DNA of 64,000 nucleotides from Pseudorhodobacter antarcticus (GCF_900110135.1 NZ_FOCO01000008.1:80538-144537); one strand, 5' to 3'. Shown: positions 34,905 to 43,994, numbered from the stretch's first letter. The notes: a model not told the origin generated them from the sequence alone. Made by a program: numbers and translations.

Positions 34905-35932
34905 GCCCGCTCCGCCGCGATCATCCGCTCCACCAGCTTGCGAAACCGCATCGCGCCTGCATCCAACCCCAAGTTCAGCGGCACGCCCTCAATGGCCATG
35001 CCCCGCTGCACCGCCTCCAAAATCGCCTTATCCTCATTAAACGCCATGGTGGCCCCGGCAAACATCCGCTCCGCCATATCCGGCCGCCCCGGAATGGCGT
35101 TGCAATGCTGAAACCAGAAATAGAGCGTATTCTCCGCGTCCACAGGCGTCATGAAATTATACGAAAAATTCCGCAACGCCGCATCCGGCAGCCCGTCATC
35201 GCGCCCACCCGTCCCCACTGGCGTATAAATCGACCCGTTAATCGCCACGGCAGGCAGGCGACATTCATAATGCTGCTTGCGGTCGCAATTCCCCGCAAAA
35301 GCCAAAAATGGCTGGTAATAAGGCGACGCGGGCGCATCATAAATCCAGCGCGACACAATCACCCGGTCCGCGCCTTCAAACATATCCAACGGCGCGTTGT
35401 CGGTCCCCGCCCCGGCAAAAGATGTCAAATGCACCCATGCCACATGGCTGGGGTCCAGCAAATTATCCACCACCCACAGGTAATTGCAGCCAATCGACAG
35501 CGAACCCCGCGCGGTTTTTCCCCAGTTCGGGTTATCGAAATTCGGAATGTCCAGCATCAGGTCCACATCCGCCCGCGCCGCATCCCCCGGCCAAATCCAC
35601 ACAAACCCGTACCGTTCCACAATCGGAAAGCTGTGCACCCGCGCGCGTTTGGGTATCGCATCTGGTTGCGTGGGGGCGGCCACACACGTGCCCGACCCAT
35701 CAAACGTCAACCCGTGATATCCGCAAACCACACGGTCATCCACCAGCGTCCCCATAGACAACGGCAGTTTGCGGTGCGGGCAGGCATCCTCCAACGCAAC
35801 AACCGGGCCGGCCGCGCTGCGGTAAAACACAATCGCCCGCCCAAACAGCCGCAGCGCGCGCAAGGAATGGTCAAAATCCTCCGCCCGCCCGGCCACATAC
35901 CAACAATTCAACGGATACTCGCCTGAAAACAT
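34901..35932 (-). CDS. Rieske non-heme iron oxygenase, alpha subunit (VanA-like)
   Basis: The 343-residue protein has a Rieske [2Fe-2S] site, Cys51-Pro-His53 (ACPHRKLPLS) and Cys70-x2-His73 (CGYHG), in the N-terminal third. The mononuclear iron site region NLLDPSHVAWVH carries His163 and His168. The size and single-component appearance fit the VanA / dicamba monooxygenase branch of Rieske enzymes, which demethylate or hydroxylate aromatic or other rings with a separate reductase. No reductase gene is nearby. It is translated with the TusA-like gene and follows the M29/NicX-like gene by 25 bp. The substrate is unknown. Confidence 0.88.
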   Translation of the reverse strand: MFSGEYPLNCWYVAGRAEDFDHSLRALRLFGRAIVFYRSAAGPVVALEDACPHRKLPLSMGTLVDDRVVCGYHGLTFDGSGTCVAAPTQPDAIPKRARVHSFPIVERYGFVWIWPGDAARADVDLMLDIPNFDNPNWGKTARGSLSIGCNYLWVVDNLLDPSHVAWVHLTSFAGAGTDNAPLDMFEGADRVIVSRWIYDAPASPYYQPFLAFAGNCDRKQHYECRLPAVAINGSIYTPVGTGGRDDGLPDAALRNFSYNFMTPVDAENTLYFWFQHCNAIPGRPDMAERMFAGATMAFNEDKAILEAVQRGMAIEGVPLNLGLDAGAMRFRKLVERMIAAERA

Positions 35933-35957
35933 CGCTGTGCCTCGCTGCTTAAATCAC

Positions 35958-37079
35958 TCACGCATAGGCAGGCAAAAACCGCGCCATATCAACCCCAATG
36001 TCCCGCGCAGGCGCAGCAAAACACGCCGCCGCACAAGGATAGCGTGCCAAAATTGCTGCGCCGCCGGGCACGCGGTCGGGCTGCAGTTGCCCGTTTTCCC
36101 ACACGGCCACGCCATCAATCCAAATGGTCGGATCGATAATGTTCCACGAAATTTCGCCCGGTGCCTCTACCCCGCAGGTGTGGAAATGCAAAATGCGCGG
36201 GTTGCCAAAGGCCGCACCGCCCCACCGCAAATAATCCTCCTCCACGGGCTGCGGATGCGCACAGCCCGGATGGATGCCCGCGTGCCACGAATGAACTGCG
36301 CCTGCATCGAGATCAAACCGGGCGGCCACGTCCAACACATGCGCTGTGGCGCGTGCCACATCGTCGGGCCGCCCTTCAAACCGCTGCAACCGCCCACCCT
36401 CAAACACCGCAAGCAGGGGCGCTTGCAACGCGCAGCCATAAGGCGCGTAGTACCGCGACCCCGTGCCCATCAAAAACCCCGCCAACGCCGCGCGCCCCGA
36501 AAACCCCACTGCAGGTACGGGCGCAAACACCGACATCGGGAACCGCGCCACGGTTACATCACACGGTGCAGAAGAATGGGCCACCGCCGAACCGTTGCCC
36601 CGAAAATCGGTCCCAAGCGGGCAGGTCACCCGCACCTCTCGCGCGCCCGACACCATCGCATCCACCGCCCGCTTTAACGCCACAAATGCCGCGTAATGCG
36701 CGGTGCCATAGGTGGAACAAAACGCCGCCATATCAAGCGCATAACACACCACGGCCCGCACCCCGCGGGGCAGGGCACGAAACCGCATTTGATCGCCCAA
36801 GCGCGCAAAGAATATGGTGCAGGTGGCGGCTTCCATCATCGCCACCTCGGCGTCATTGATGCCCCGGACCATCTCTTGGAACGGCACCATCACTGATGCC
36901 ACCTCGATCCCGCGGGCCCGCGCCGCATCCGCCACCCTTTGCGCGGTAATCCCGTCATAATAGCCAAATTCAGCGCTTTCGGCCACAATCAGCAGCCTGT
37001 CCCCCGCGCGCAACGCGGCGCAATGGGTCAAAAGGTTCGTCACAGCAAGGTCAAACGACAGGTCTGTGGGGGCGGACAT
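35958..37079 (-). CDS. M29/NicX-like protein, probable metalloenzyme of unknown substrate
   Basis: The 373-residue protein shows the fold pattern of the aminopeptidase T (M29) / 2,5-dihydroxypyridine dioxygenase (NicX) superfamily. An N-terminal alpha/beta part begins LRAGDRLLIVAESAEFGYYD. A C-terminal part contains HSWHAGIHPGCAHP, GNPRILHFHTCG and DPTIWIDGVAVWENGQL. In NicX a His-x-Asp pair supplies iron ligands near the last motif. Here the matching position reads ISW, so the metal site, if any, must use other His residues. Placed between an amino-acid-type ABC transporter and a Rieske oxygenase, it may act on a ring or amide compound. This is a weak assignment. Confidence 0.55.
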   Translation of the reverse strand: MSAPTDLSFDLAVTNLLTHCAALRAGDRLLIVAESAEFGYYDGITAQRVADAARARGIEVASVMVPFQEMVRGINDAEVAMMEAATCTIFFARLGDQMRFRALPRGVRAVVCYALDMAAFCSTYGTAHYAAFVALKRAVDAMVSGAREVRVTCPLGTDFRGNGSAVAHSSAPCDVTVARFPMSVFAPVPAVGFSGRAALAGFLMGTGSRYYAPYGCALQAPLLAVFEGGRLQRFEGRPDDVARATAHVLDVAARFDLDAGAVHSWHAGIHPGCAHPQPVEEDYLRWGGAAFGNPRILHFHTCGVEAPGEISWNIIDPTIWIDGVAVWENGQLQPDRVPGGAAILARYPCAAACFAAPARDIGVDMARFLPAYA

Positions 37080-37179
37080 ATGGGAACCAGAAATAAAAGG
37101 GGGCAGGGTCTTGACCCCGCATCATTTCACCCTAGCCGCTGCAAAAATTCACGCAATTCCAAATACATAATGTCACCCA

Positions 37180-38070
37180 TTAGCGGGGCTTATGTTTGCC
37201 GCCTGTTTCCAACCGTCGAAACAGCAGTGACAACCCAAAACACAGGATAAAATACAGGCAGGCCGTGGCGATCCACGCCTCAAATATCATCCGCGTCGAT
37301 GCGACCAATTCCACCGTCTTATACGTCAATTCCTGCACCGAAATCAGCGAGATGATAGAGCTGTCCTTGACCAAGGAAATAAACTGGTTCGACAGCGGCG
37401 GCAGCACTTTGCGCAACGCTTGCGGCATCACGATAAACCGCATCTCATCGGTCCAACTCATCCCGATGGACCGTGCCGCCTCACGTTGTCCGCGCGGGAT
37501 GGATTGTATCCCCGCCCGCACAATTTCCCCCACAAACGCAGACTCAAACAGTGCCAGCACAATCACGCCCGAAATCAGCGATGGAAACCGCCGCATATCG
37601 CCAAAGAAAAATTCCCAAACCGCAATGTCATCTTGCCGCGCAATGCCGCGCGCCCAGGTTTCCATATTCAACACCGCAATCAATTGTTGCGACAGGAAAA
37701 AGAAAAAGATGAACACCACCACAACGGGTGGAATGTTGCGCAGCACCTCTAGGTAGGTCCGCGCCAGCATCCGAATGACAAGGTTTGTGGACGTGCGCGC
37801 AATCCCCAGCAGCGTCCCCAAGATCAGCGCCAGAATGCCGGAATAAATCGCGATGCGAATGGTGGTGATCAACCCTTGCAAGAGCAGGTTGGCCACCCAG
37901 CGCCCGTCCGCCTCATCCCAGCGCAAAATATAATTGGGGATGCGTTCCCACTGCCATTTATAGTTCAGCGTGCCGGATATGCGCAGCCAGATCACCGCGA
38001 TGAACGCGACAACCACGGCTGCAATCAAATAATCCAGCCAATGCAAGGAACGGCGTTTTGTGCGGCGCAT
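37180..38070 (-). CDS. Polar amino-acid ABC transporter permease (HisM/AapM type)
   Basis: The 296-residue membrane protein has an N-terminal helix, a long loop, then the permease core GLITTIRIAIYSGILALILGTLLGIARTS and the cytoplasmic EAA loop EAARSIGMSWTDEMRFIVMPQALRKVLPPLSNQF, which contacts the ATPase. It belongs to the same transporter as the genes up to 40548. It follows the binding-protein gene by 56 bp, a gap that contains a terminator-like hairpin. Substrates of the family are amino acids or similar zwitterions. Confidence 0.9.
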   Translation of the reverse strand: MRRTKRRSLHWLDYLIAAVVVAFIAVIWLRISGTLNYKWQWERIPNYILRWDEADGRWVANLLLQGLITTIRIAIYSGILALILGTLLGIARTSTNLVIRMLARTYLEVLRNIPPVVVVFIFFFFLSQQLIAVLNMETWARGIARQDDIAVWEFFFGDMRRFPSLISGVIVLALFESAFVGEIVRAGIQSIPRGQREAARSIGMSWTDEMRFIVMPQALRKVLPPLSNQFISLVKDSSIISLISVQELTYKTVELVASTRMIFEAWIATACLYFILCFGLSLLFRRLETGGKHKPR

Positions 38071-38093
38071 GGGCCCCCGAAACCTAGGCGGTT

Positions 38094-38120
38094 AAAATGG
38101 CCCGGCACAACACCGGGCCA
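38094..38120 (-). terminator. Hairpin with T run after the ABC binding-protein gene
   Basis: On the minus strand an 8-bp stem (TGGCCCGG / CCGGGCCA) with a 7-base loop is followed by TTTT. It sits six bases past the binding-protein stop and before the second permease gene. Partial readthrough would give excess binding protein, as in the TRAP operon. Confidence 0.7.
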
Positions 38121-38126
38121 GTGGTT

Positions 38127-38960
38127 TTACTGATCGACTTGGTCAGCCCATTCGGTGCCTTTGAACCAATAATCATTACGCTCTTTCAACCAGCCATTGG
38201 CCCAGTTCACACCAATCCAGTTGTTGAAAAAGTTGGTCGCATCCGGGTCGCCCTTGCGATACGCAAAAGCCTCACCCGTGGCCAAAAATGTCTGGTCAAA
38301 CGGCACAGACACGGTTTCGGGGTTGTTGCGTGCTTCCATCGACGGGCTTGGCTCCGACATCATGGTCGCGTGCGCGTTGCCGTTCAACACTTCTTGGGTC
38401 GCGGCCCCATCTTCATCAAACAGCAGCAACGTCGCCTCAGGGAACAACTGCCCGATCACGGTCGCAGGGGTCGCTCCACGGCGAGCGGCAAAGGTGATCT
38501 CGGGCTTATTGTAATCTTCCAGCGCCATGCCCGTGGTCATTGCGGTATTGGCCAAAATGGTCACACCCGAATAGGCATAAGGGTCCGAGAAGTTGACCGT
38601 CAAGTTGCGCACAGGCGTCACCGACATGCCCGAAATGATCACGTCAAACGTGCCCGACACCAGCGCCGGAATAATGCCGTCCCATGCGGTTGGGATAAAC
38701 TCCACCTCAACGCCCATATCGGCGGCCAGCTTGCGGCCCACGTCCAATTCAAACCCAATCAGCTCGCCGGTTTTGTCGCGCATCGACCACGGCACAAACA
38801 CCGACAGGCCAATCTTGATCACGCCAGCTTCTTTGATCTGCTCAATCACGCTGGTTTTCGACAGGTCCGCGCGGGCATCTTGTGCCACGGCGGGCAGGGC
38901 CAACCCGGTGGCCAATGCCATCCCAAGGGTGGCGGTCATCATGCGTCGTGTCAGTGTCAT
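38127..38960 (-). CDS. Polar amino-acid ABC transporter substrate-binding protein
   Basis: This 277-residue periplasmic protein has a signal peptide ending in ALPAVAQ. It carries the family-3 solute-binding blocks GVIKIGLSVFVPWSMRDKTGELIGFELDVGRKLAADMGVEVEFIPTAWDGIIPALVSGTFDVIISGMSVTPVRNLTVNFSDPYA. The Arg in TPVRN is the usual carboxylate-binding arginine of amino-acid binding proteins, so the ligand has a carboxyl group. The gene lies between the two permeases of the transporter. The exact amino acid or analogue cannot be told. Confidence 0.9.
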   Translation of the reverse strand: MTLTRRMMTATLGMALATGLALPAVAQDARADLSKTSVIEQIKEAGVIKIGLSVFVPWSMRDKTGELIGFELDVGRKLAADMGVEVEFIPTAWDGIIPALVSGTFDVIISGMSVTPVRNLTVNFSDPYAYSGVTILANTAMTTGMALEDYNKPEITFAARRGATPATVIGQLFPEATLLLFDEDGAATQEVLNGNAHATMMSEPSPSMEARNNPETVSVPFDQTFLATGEAFAYRKGDPDATNFFNNWIGVNWANGWLKERNDYWFKGTEWADQVDQ

Positions 38961-38990
38961 CTGGGGTACTCCCGTTGGTTGAAAAACGTC

Positions 38991-39800
38991 TTAATCCGTC
39001 ACGGCATAGCGCCGCTCAAGGTAGCTTGCAAAACTGGAAATGATAAGCGTAAGGGCCATATAGACCGCCGCAATGGTAAACCAAATCTCAAAGCTCAGAT
39101 ATGTGTCGGAAATGATGTTGCGCCCCACGGTTGTCAGCTCCACCACCGCAATCACACTCACAATTGCCGAAGATTTAATCATATTCACAACTTCGCTGGT
39201 CATCGGCGGCAGCATAAACCGCACCGACTGCGGCAGAATGATGTATCGGTAAATCTGTGCCGTGCTCATCCCAACCGATTTCGCCGCCTCCCACTGCCCC
39301 AGTGCGACCGCCGCAATGCCCCCCCGAAAAATCTCGGACATCAGGGCACCATGGAACACCGCAAGGCACAAAACGCTTGCCACATAGCGGTCCATCCCGA
39401 AAATCGGTCCAAAAACGTAGTAGAAAACATACAGCAGCACCAACAACGGAATGTTGCGCACAATTTCCAAAAACACCCGCGCCACGGCCCGGCCCACAAT
39501 CAAATCTGACAGTCGCAACAGCGCCACCAACAGCCCAATCCCAACCGCCAGCGCAAACGCCATGGTCGACAGCGTGATCGTCCCCACCAACCCCCACGGG
39601 ATTTCGCCAAGCACAATGCCTGCGTCGCCGTCCTCAAAGAAATACTGCGGGATGCGATACCATTGCCAATTATACCCCATCGCCTCGGCACCCTTCAGTG
39701 CCGTTTCAACGATCAAAAACATCACAATCAAATAGATCACAACCGACACGGGCGTTGACGCCATAACCCGCCGCAACCCCCGCTTGCCCGCCCGCGCCAC
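38991..39800 (-). CDS. Polar amino-acid ABC transporter permease (HisQ/AapQ type)
   Basis: The open frame extends to 39950, inside the ATPase gene. A GTG at 39800, one base past the ATPase stop, or the ATG at 39764 are the likely starts, giving 269 or 257 residues. The permease core contains VGTITLSTMAFALAVGIGLLVALLR and the EAA loop EAAKSVGMSTAQIYRYIILPQSVRFMLPPMTSEVVNM. It pairs with the permease at 37180 to form the membrane channel. Confidence 0.88.
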   Translation of the reverse strand: MARAGKRGLRRVMASTPVSVVIYLIVMFLIVETALKGAEAMGYNWQWYRIPQYFFEDGDAGIVLGEIPWGLVGTITLSTMAFALAVGIGLLVALLRLSDLIVGRAVARVFLEIVRNIPLLVLLYVFYYVFGPIFGMDRYVASVLCLAVFHGALMSEIFRGGIAAVALGQWEAAKSVGMSTAQIYRYIILPQSVRFMLPPMTSEVVNMIKSSAIVSVIAVVELTTVGRNIISDTYLSFEIWFTIAAVYMALTLIISSFASYLERRYAVTD

Positions 39801-39801
39801 C

Positions 39802-40548
39802 CTAATGCTCCAAGATTTGGTCAAGGAACATGCGCGCACGGTCACTTTTCGGCGCGGTGAAAAACTCACCGGGTGGTGCGGTTTCCACAATGCGCCCGGC
39901 CTCCATAAACACCATCTTATCGGCCACCCGCCGCGCAAACCCCATTTCATGCGTCACACAAACCATGGTCATGCCGGAATTGGCCAGCTCCACCATCGCC
40001 TCCAAAACCTCGCTGATCATCTCGGGGTCCAAGGCACTCGTCGGCTCGTCAAACAGCATAATCTTGGGTTCCATACACAGGCTGCGCGCAATCGCCACGC
40101 GCTGCTGCTGGCCGCCCGACAACTGGCTGGGGAACTTGTCCGCTTGTTCAGGGATATGCACCCGGTCCAAATACTTGCGCCCCAACGCCTCTGCCGCGGC
40201 CTTGTCCATCTTGCGCACGCGAATGGGGCCAATGGTCAAGTTCTCCAAAACCGTCAAATGCGGAAACAGGTTGAACTGCTGAAACACCATCCCAACATCT
40301 TGGCGCACCGCCCGAATATCCTTGGTATCATCGCCCAGCAAAATCCCATCCACAGTGATCGTGCCCGCGTCATGCTCCTCCAGCCTATTGATACACCTAA
40401 TCATCGTGGATTTGCCCGACCCCGACGGCCCGCACACCACAACTCGCTCTCCCTGCCGGACGGCAAAGTTGATGTCGGTCAGCGCTTGGAATGGGCCAAA
40501 GTACTTGTCCACATGGCACAATTCAATAATCGGTGGCGCGGCGGTCAC
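39802..40548 (-). CDS. Polar amino-acid ABC transporter ATP-binding protein (GlnQ/AapP type)
   Basis: Translation starts at a GTG at 40548 with AAGGGA upstream, giving 248 residues. The Walker A motif GPSGSGKST is at residues 40-48. The Q-loop is GMVFQQFNLFPHLT, the signature is LSGGQQQR, Walker B is IMLFDEPTSALDPE, and the switch histidine is in VTHEMGFAR. It powers the transporter formed with the two permeases and binding protein downstream. The 107-bp spacer before it may hold a promoter, but the gene could also be read through from the HAD gene upstream. Confidence 0.93.
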   Translation of the reverse strand: MTAAPPIIELCHVDKYFGPFQALTDINFAVRQGERVVVCGPSGSGKSTMIRCINRLEEHDAGTITVDGILLGDDTKDIRAVRQDVGMVFQQFNLFPHLTVLENLTIGPIRVRKMDKAAAEALGRKYLDRVHIPEQADKFPSQLSGGQQQRVAIARSLCMEPKIMLFDEPTSALDPEMISEVLEAMVELANSGMTMVCVTHEMGFARRVADKMVFMEAGRIVETAPPGEFFTAPKSDRARMFLDQILEH

Positions 40549-40655
40549 AGCAATTCCCTTCGGTCAGATCACACGCATGTGGTGTAATTGTAACCTTCAA
40601 CCGGAAAATGACCACCCCGCCCGCATGACAAAGGCAAAGATTGCCGAAAATCGTG

Positions 40656-41228
40656 TCACCGCACATCCACGGCCAGCATCCCCGCCGCGCGCGCAGCCTG
40701 CATCCCTTGGTCGCTGTCCTCCAGCACCAAACAATCGGCAGGGGCCACACCCATCCGCGCTGCGGCCAGCAAAAACATCGCCGGGTCGGGTTTCGCCACG
40801 CCCGCATCATCCAGACTGACAATGGGGTCAAACAGCGCGCCCAAATCGCACGCTCCCAGCATCGCGCGCAAAACCGCCCCTTCGGCGTTGGATGCCACGG
40901 CCATGGGCACCCGGCCAAACCATGCCCGCGCCAAATCCACCACGGGCGCGTTGGGCGCACAGACCGCCGCCGCCCCCAATGTCGCCTCAATGCTGCCTTG
41001 CACCGCGCGCGCCACGTCCAACCCCGGCTGCGCCTCGGCCAACGCGCCCAGCAAATCGCGCCGCGCCAGCCCCGTGCGTGCGCCGTACCATGCCGGATCC
41101 ATCACAAACCCCTGCCGCGCCAGCGCCACATTAAACGCCGCGAAATGCAAATCGGCGCTGATCACCAGCGTGCCGTCGCAATCAAAGATCAGCGCTTTGA
41201 ACGCGGGCAAATCGCCCAAATTCGCCAT
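40656..41228 (-). CDS. HAD-superfamily phosphatase (beta-phosphoglucomutase/YqaB-like)
   Basis: Starting at the ATG at 41228 the protein has 190 residues. HAD motifs are LIFDCDGTLV (nucleophile Asp), serine in AVASN, lysine in VAKPDP and the acidic pair in LVLEDSDQG. The insert between motif I and II is a small helical cap, as in sugar-phosphatases and phosphoglucomutases. It lies 10 bp after the PLP enzyme gene and is probably co-transcribed. The substrate is unknown. Confidence 0.87.
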   Translation of the reverse strand: MANLGDLPAFKALIFDCDGTLVISADLHFAAFNVALARQGFVMDPAWYGARTGLARRDLLGALAEAQPGLDVARAVQGSIEATLGAAAVCAPNAPVVDLARAWFGRVPMAVASNAEGAVLRAMLGACDLGALFDPIVSLDDAGVAKPDPAMFLLAAARMGVAPADCLVLEDSDQGMQAARAAGMLAVDVR

Positions 41229-41238
41229 AAATTCCCCC

Positions 41239-42675
41239 TCAGGCGGCGGGCCGAAACCGCGCTGTCGCTGCGTCACAGCAATACACATCCGCCATGGGAT
41301 AAGGGTTGCGCGCCAAGCTGTCCACCGCCGCGATCACCCGGTCGGCCTTTGCATCATCCATCAACGCCGACAGGTTCAACCGCGTCCAGCCGGGTTTTTC
41401 CATCTCCTCCCCGCTGAGTATCGCCGCGCGAATGGCGTCTGATTGCCCCACCTCAATCCCCAGCAAACGGTGCGCATATGGCCCCGCACAGGCACAGCCA
41501 CCCCGCGCCTGTATCCCATGCACATCCGACAACAGCCGCGTGAACAATTGGTGGTGCAACACCCCGCCCCGCGCGCTGTCGCGCACCCGAAATGAGAAAA
41601 TCGGCAGGGCAGGGGCCTGAACATTCCCCATAATCTGCAAATTCGGGTTTTGCCCCCAAACCGCCAGCGCCCGCGCCCGCAATGCGCCATGGCGCGCGTC
41701 CATAAACGCTTGGCCCATCGCCGCCTTCACCATGAAACACAGCGCTGCGCGAATATCGCCCACCACATTCGGCGTCCCCGCCTCCTCGCGCACCGTAATA
41801 TCGCTGCTGTAATCATGCGCTGTGGGCGACACAAACCGCACCGTGCCGCCGCCGGGCTGGAACATGCGCGCGCTGCAAACAGCCGCCTTGCGCACAATCA
41901 TCACGCCCGATGCGCCCGGCCCGCCCGGAAACTTATGCGCCGATACCACCACCGCATCTTTTTCCGCGTCCGTGCCCGCCCGCATATCAATCGGCAGGTA
42001 CGGCGCAGCCCCCGCATAATCCCAAACCGCCCGCGCCCCGTGGGCCTTCAATAATCGCGTCACCGCATCTGCGTCCGTCACAATCCCCGTCACATTCGAT
42101 GCCGCCGAAAACGCCCCCACAATGGGCCGCCCCTTGGCCGCCATCAATAACGCCTCCAGCGCGCCCAAATCTGGCCCGCCCATCGCCGCCTCCGGCACCT
42201 CCACCACCTCCGCTCCACTTTCGCGCCATGGCAGGATGTTGGAATGATGTTCATACGGCCCAATAATCACCAAGGGCCGCGCGCCCGCCGCCACCGCCTC
42301 TGCCACGCCCAGCAAATGCACCAAACGGTTCAACCCCGCCGTGGCCCCCGCCCCCGCAAACACGGTCGCAAACCGATCATCCGCCCCGCACGCAGCCGCG
42401 ATAATCGCCCGCGCCTCGCGCCGCATCCGCGTCATTTCCCCCCCGCAATGGGATGCTTCGGTATGGCTGTTGGCGTAAAACGGCAGCACGCGTTCCATCA
42501 CAAACCCCTCCACTTGGCGCAACGCCCGCCCCGACGCCACATAATCGGCATAGGTCAACTTTTGCGTGCCAAACGGCGTTTCAAACGCCGCCCCTTCGCC
42601 AATCACCCCCGCTTGCAGCCGCGCGATCACATCATCCGTGGCAAGGCTCTCGGCAAAATCGGTCAGGGCAGTCAT
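41239..42675 (-). CDS. Class V aminotransferase/cysteine desulfurase-like PLP enzyme
   Basis: I use the ATG at 42675, which has GGAGAG just upstream, giving 478 residues. The PLP lysine lies in VVSAHKFPGGPGASG. The active-site Asp and His are in AVWDYAGAAPYLPIDM and GPYEHHSNILPW. The C-terminal GGCACAGPYAHRLLG resembles the mobile Cys loop of cysteine desulfurases, but the protein is about 75 residues longer than IscS/SufS. It may be a cysteine desulfurase, a cysteate/selenocysteine lyase-type enzyme or an unassigned aminotransferase. It faces an Lrp regulator and probably heads the minus-strand cluster that includes the amino-acid transporter. Confidence 0.8.
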   Translation of the reverse strand: MTALTDFAESLATDDVIARLQAGVIGEGAAFETPFGTQKLTYADYVASGRALRQVEGFVMERVLPFYANSHTEASHCGGEMTRMRREARAIIAAACGADDRFATVFAGAGATAGLNRLVHLLGVAEAVAAGARPLVIIGPYEHHSNILPWRESGAEVVEVPEAAMGGPDLGALEALLMAAKGRPIVGAFSAASNVTGIVTDADAVTRLLKAHGARAVWDYAGAAPYLPIDMRAGTDAEKDAVVVSAHKFPGGPGASGVMIVRKAAVCSARMFQPGGGTVRFVSPTAHDYSSDITVREEAGTPNVVGDIRAALCFMVKAAMGQAFMDARHGALRARALAVWGQNPNLQIMGNVQAPALPIFSFRVRDSARGGVLHHQLFTRLLSDVHGIQARGGCACAGPYAHRLLGIEVGQSDAIRAAILSGEEMEKPGWTRLNLSALMDDAKADRVIAAVDSLARNPYPMADVYCCDAATARFRPAA

Positions 42676-42779
42676 GGGGCTCTCCTGTGCTGGGGTCATG
42701 CGATCATACCCTGCACGCCAATGGGTAAACTTCCCCTTTTTACCTTGCCAAGCGCGCTAATATTGGGTCAATTGACCAC

Positions 42780-43244
42780 ATGAAAACCATAAAGCTAGAT
42801 CAGATTGACCGTGCGCTGCTGCGCGCCTTGCAACGCGACGCCTCGCAATCGCAGCGCGATCTGGCGGAAACCGTTGGCCTGTCGCAAAACGCCTGCTGGC
42901 GACGCCTCAAAACCCTCCAAGATTCCGGCCTCATCCGCAACCACACCCTGCGCCTGAATGCCCCCCGCGTGGGTCTTGGCCTCACGGTGTTTGTCATGGT
43001 CCGCACCCGCCACCACAGCGCCGATTGGCTGGCCATTTTCCGACGAGAGGTGCTGAACATCCCCCATGTCATCGACTTTTACCGCATAGCGGGCGATTAC
43101 GATTACATGCTGAAAATCGTGGCCGAGGATATGAACGCCTTTGATCAAATCTATCAACGCCTTACCGCCCGCGTCGAACTGGAAACCGTCACGTCGTATA
43201 TAACGATGGAGGCGATTGCAGACGCCCGCGACCTACCCGTTTAA
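42780..43244 (+). CDS. Lrp/AsnC-family transcriptional regulator
   Basis: The 154-residue protein has an N-terminal helix-turn-helix (KLDQIDRALLRALQRDASQSQRDLAETVGLSQNACWRRLKTLQDSGLI) and a C-terminal RAM ligand domain (YRIAGDYDYMLKIVAEDMNAFDQIYQRL). Such regulators sense amino acids. The gene is divergent from the PLP enzyme across 104 bp, so it probably regulates that gene and the transporter cluster behind it. The 3' end overlaps the convergent membrane gene by 12 bp. Confidence 0.9.
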   Translation: MKTIKLDQIDRALLRALQRDASQSQRDLAETVGLSQNACWRRLKTLQDSGLIRNHTLRLNAPRVGLGLTVFVMVRTRHHSADWLAIFRREVLNIPHVIDFYRIAGDYDYMLKIVAEDMNAFDQIYQRLTARVELETVTSYITMEAIADARDLPV

Positions 43245-43928
43245 CCAAACCCAGCCGCTAAACAGCCCAATCAAAATCGGCTGATGCACCAGATAAATCA
43301 TCAAGCTGTGCCGCCCAATAAACCCAATCCCCCCCGCATCCCCGCGCGCCAAATTCCCCCGCGCCAAAACGAGCTTCGCCACAGCCATCCCAATCAGAAA
43401 CGGCCCAAACCACGGGAACAGCGGCTCAAAATCCATCGACGGGCGCACATAGGGCGACAACCCAACCCACCACAGCATCGGCGCATCAAACGCCTCACTG
43501 CGCCAAACCATCGGCAGCGCAATCACCCCCGCCGCCGCCACGATCAACACCCCCGCAGGCAGCCGCAAAAATGCCAACCCCAACAGCGACGACACCGCGA
43601 TGGAATGCAGCACGCCATAGTAAATAAATTGCCCCGGCATCACAAAATACGTGGCCAGCGTCACCAACCCCGCCGCCCCCGCCACTATCCCAAACCGCCG
43701 CCAAAACCGCGCCCAGCCAATGCCTTGCCCATGCGACAGCACCAACCCAAACCCCGCCAGCGCAATGAAACTGCCCGCCACTGCCCGCGCAAACAGCGCC
43801 CAAAACCCGGTCACTGGGGTCTGCGGATCGATATAGCCAAACATCGCCAGATCGAATGTGAAATGGTAAACCACCATCCCCAGCACCGCCACCGCCCGCG
43901 CCACATCCAACCAAACAATCCGCTGCAT
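43233..43928 (-). CDS. DUF1624/heparan-alpha-glucosaminide N-acetyltransferase-like membrane protein
   Basis: The ATG at 43928, with GGAGGG upstream, gives 231 residues and about seven membrane helices. The N-terminal RIVWLDVARAVAVLGMVVYHFTFDLAMFGYI and the C-terminal HSLMIYLVHQPILIGLF are diagnostic of DUF1624 / acyltransferase-3-like proteins. These may transfer acetyl groups onto sugars at the membrane. It diverges from the mutarotase gene, so the operator at 43995, about 67 bp away, could also affect it. The acceptor is unknown. Confidence 0.82.
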   Translation of the reverse strand: MQRIVWLDVARAVAVLGMVVYHFTFDLAMFGYIDPQTPVTGFWALFARAVAGSFIALAGFGLVLSHGQGIGWARFWRRFGIVAGAAGLVTLATYFVMPGQFIYYGVLHSIAVSSLLGLAFLRLPAGVLIVAAAGVIALPMVWRSEAFDAPMLWWVGLSPYVRPSMDFEPLFPWFGPFLIGMAVAKLVLARGNLARGDAGGIGFIGRHSLMIYLVHQPILIGLFSGWVWLNG

Positions 43929-43994
43929 AACGACCCTCCGTTTCCCAACCCATACCGAACCCCCACCACAAAGCCGATAGAAAAAGCACCGCCA

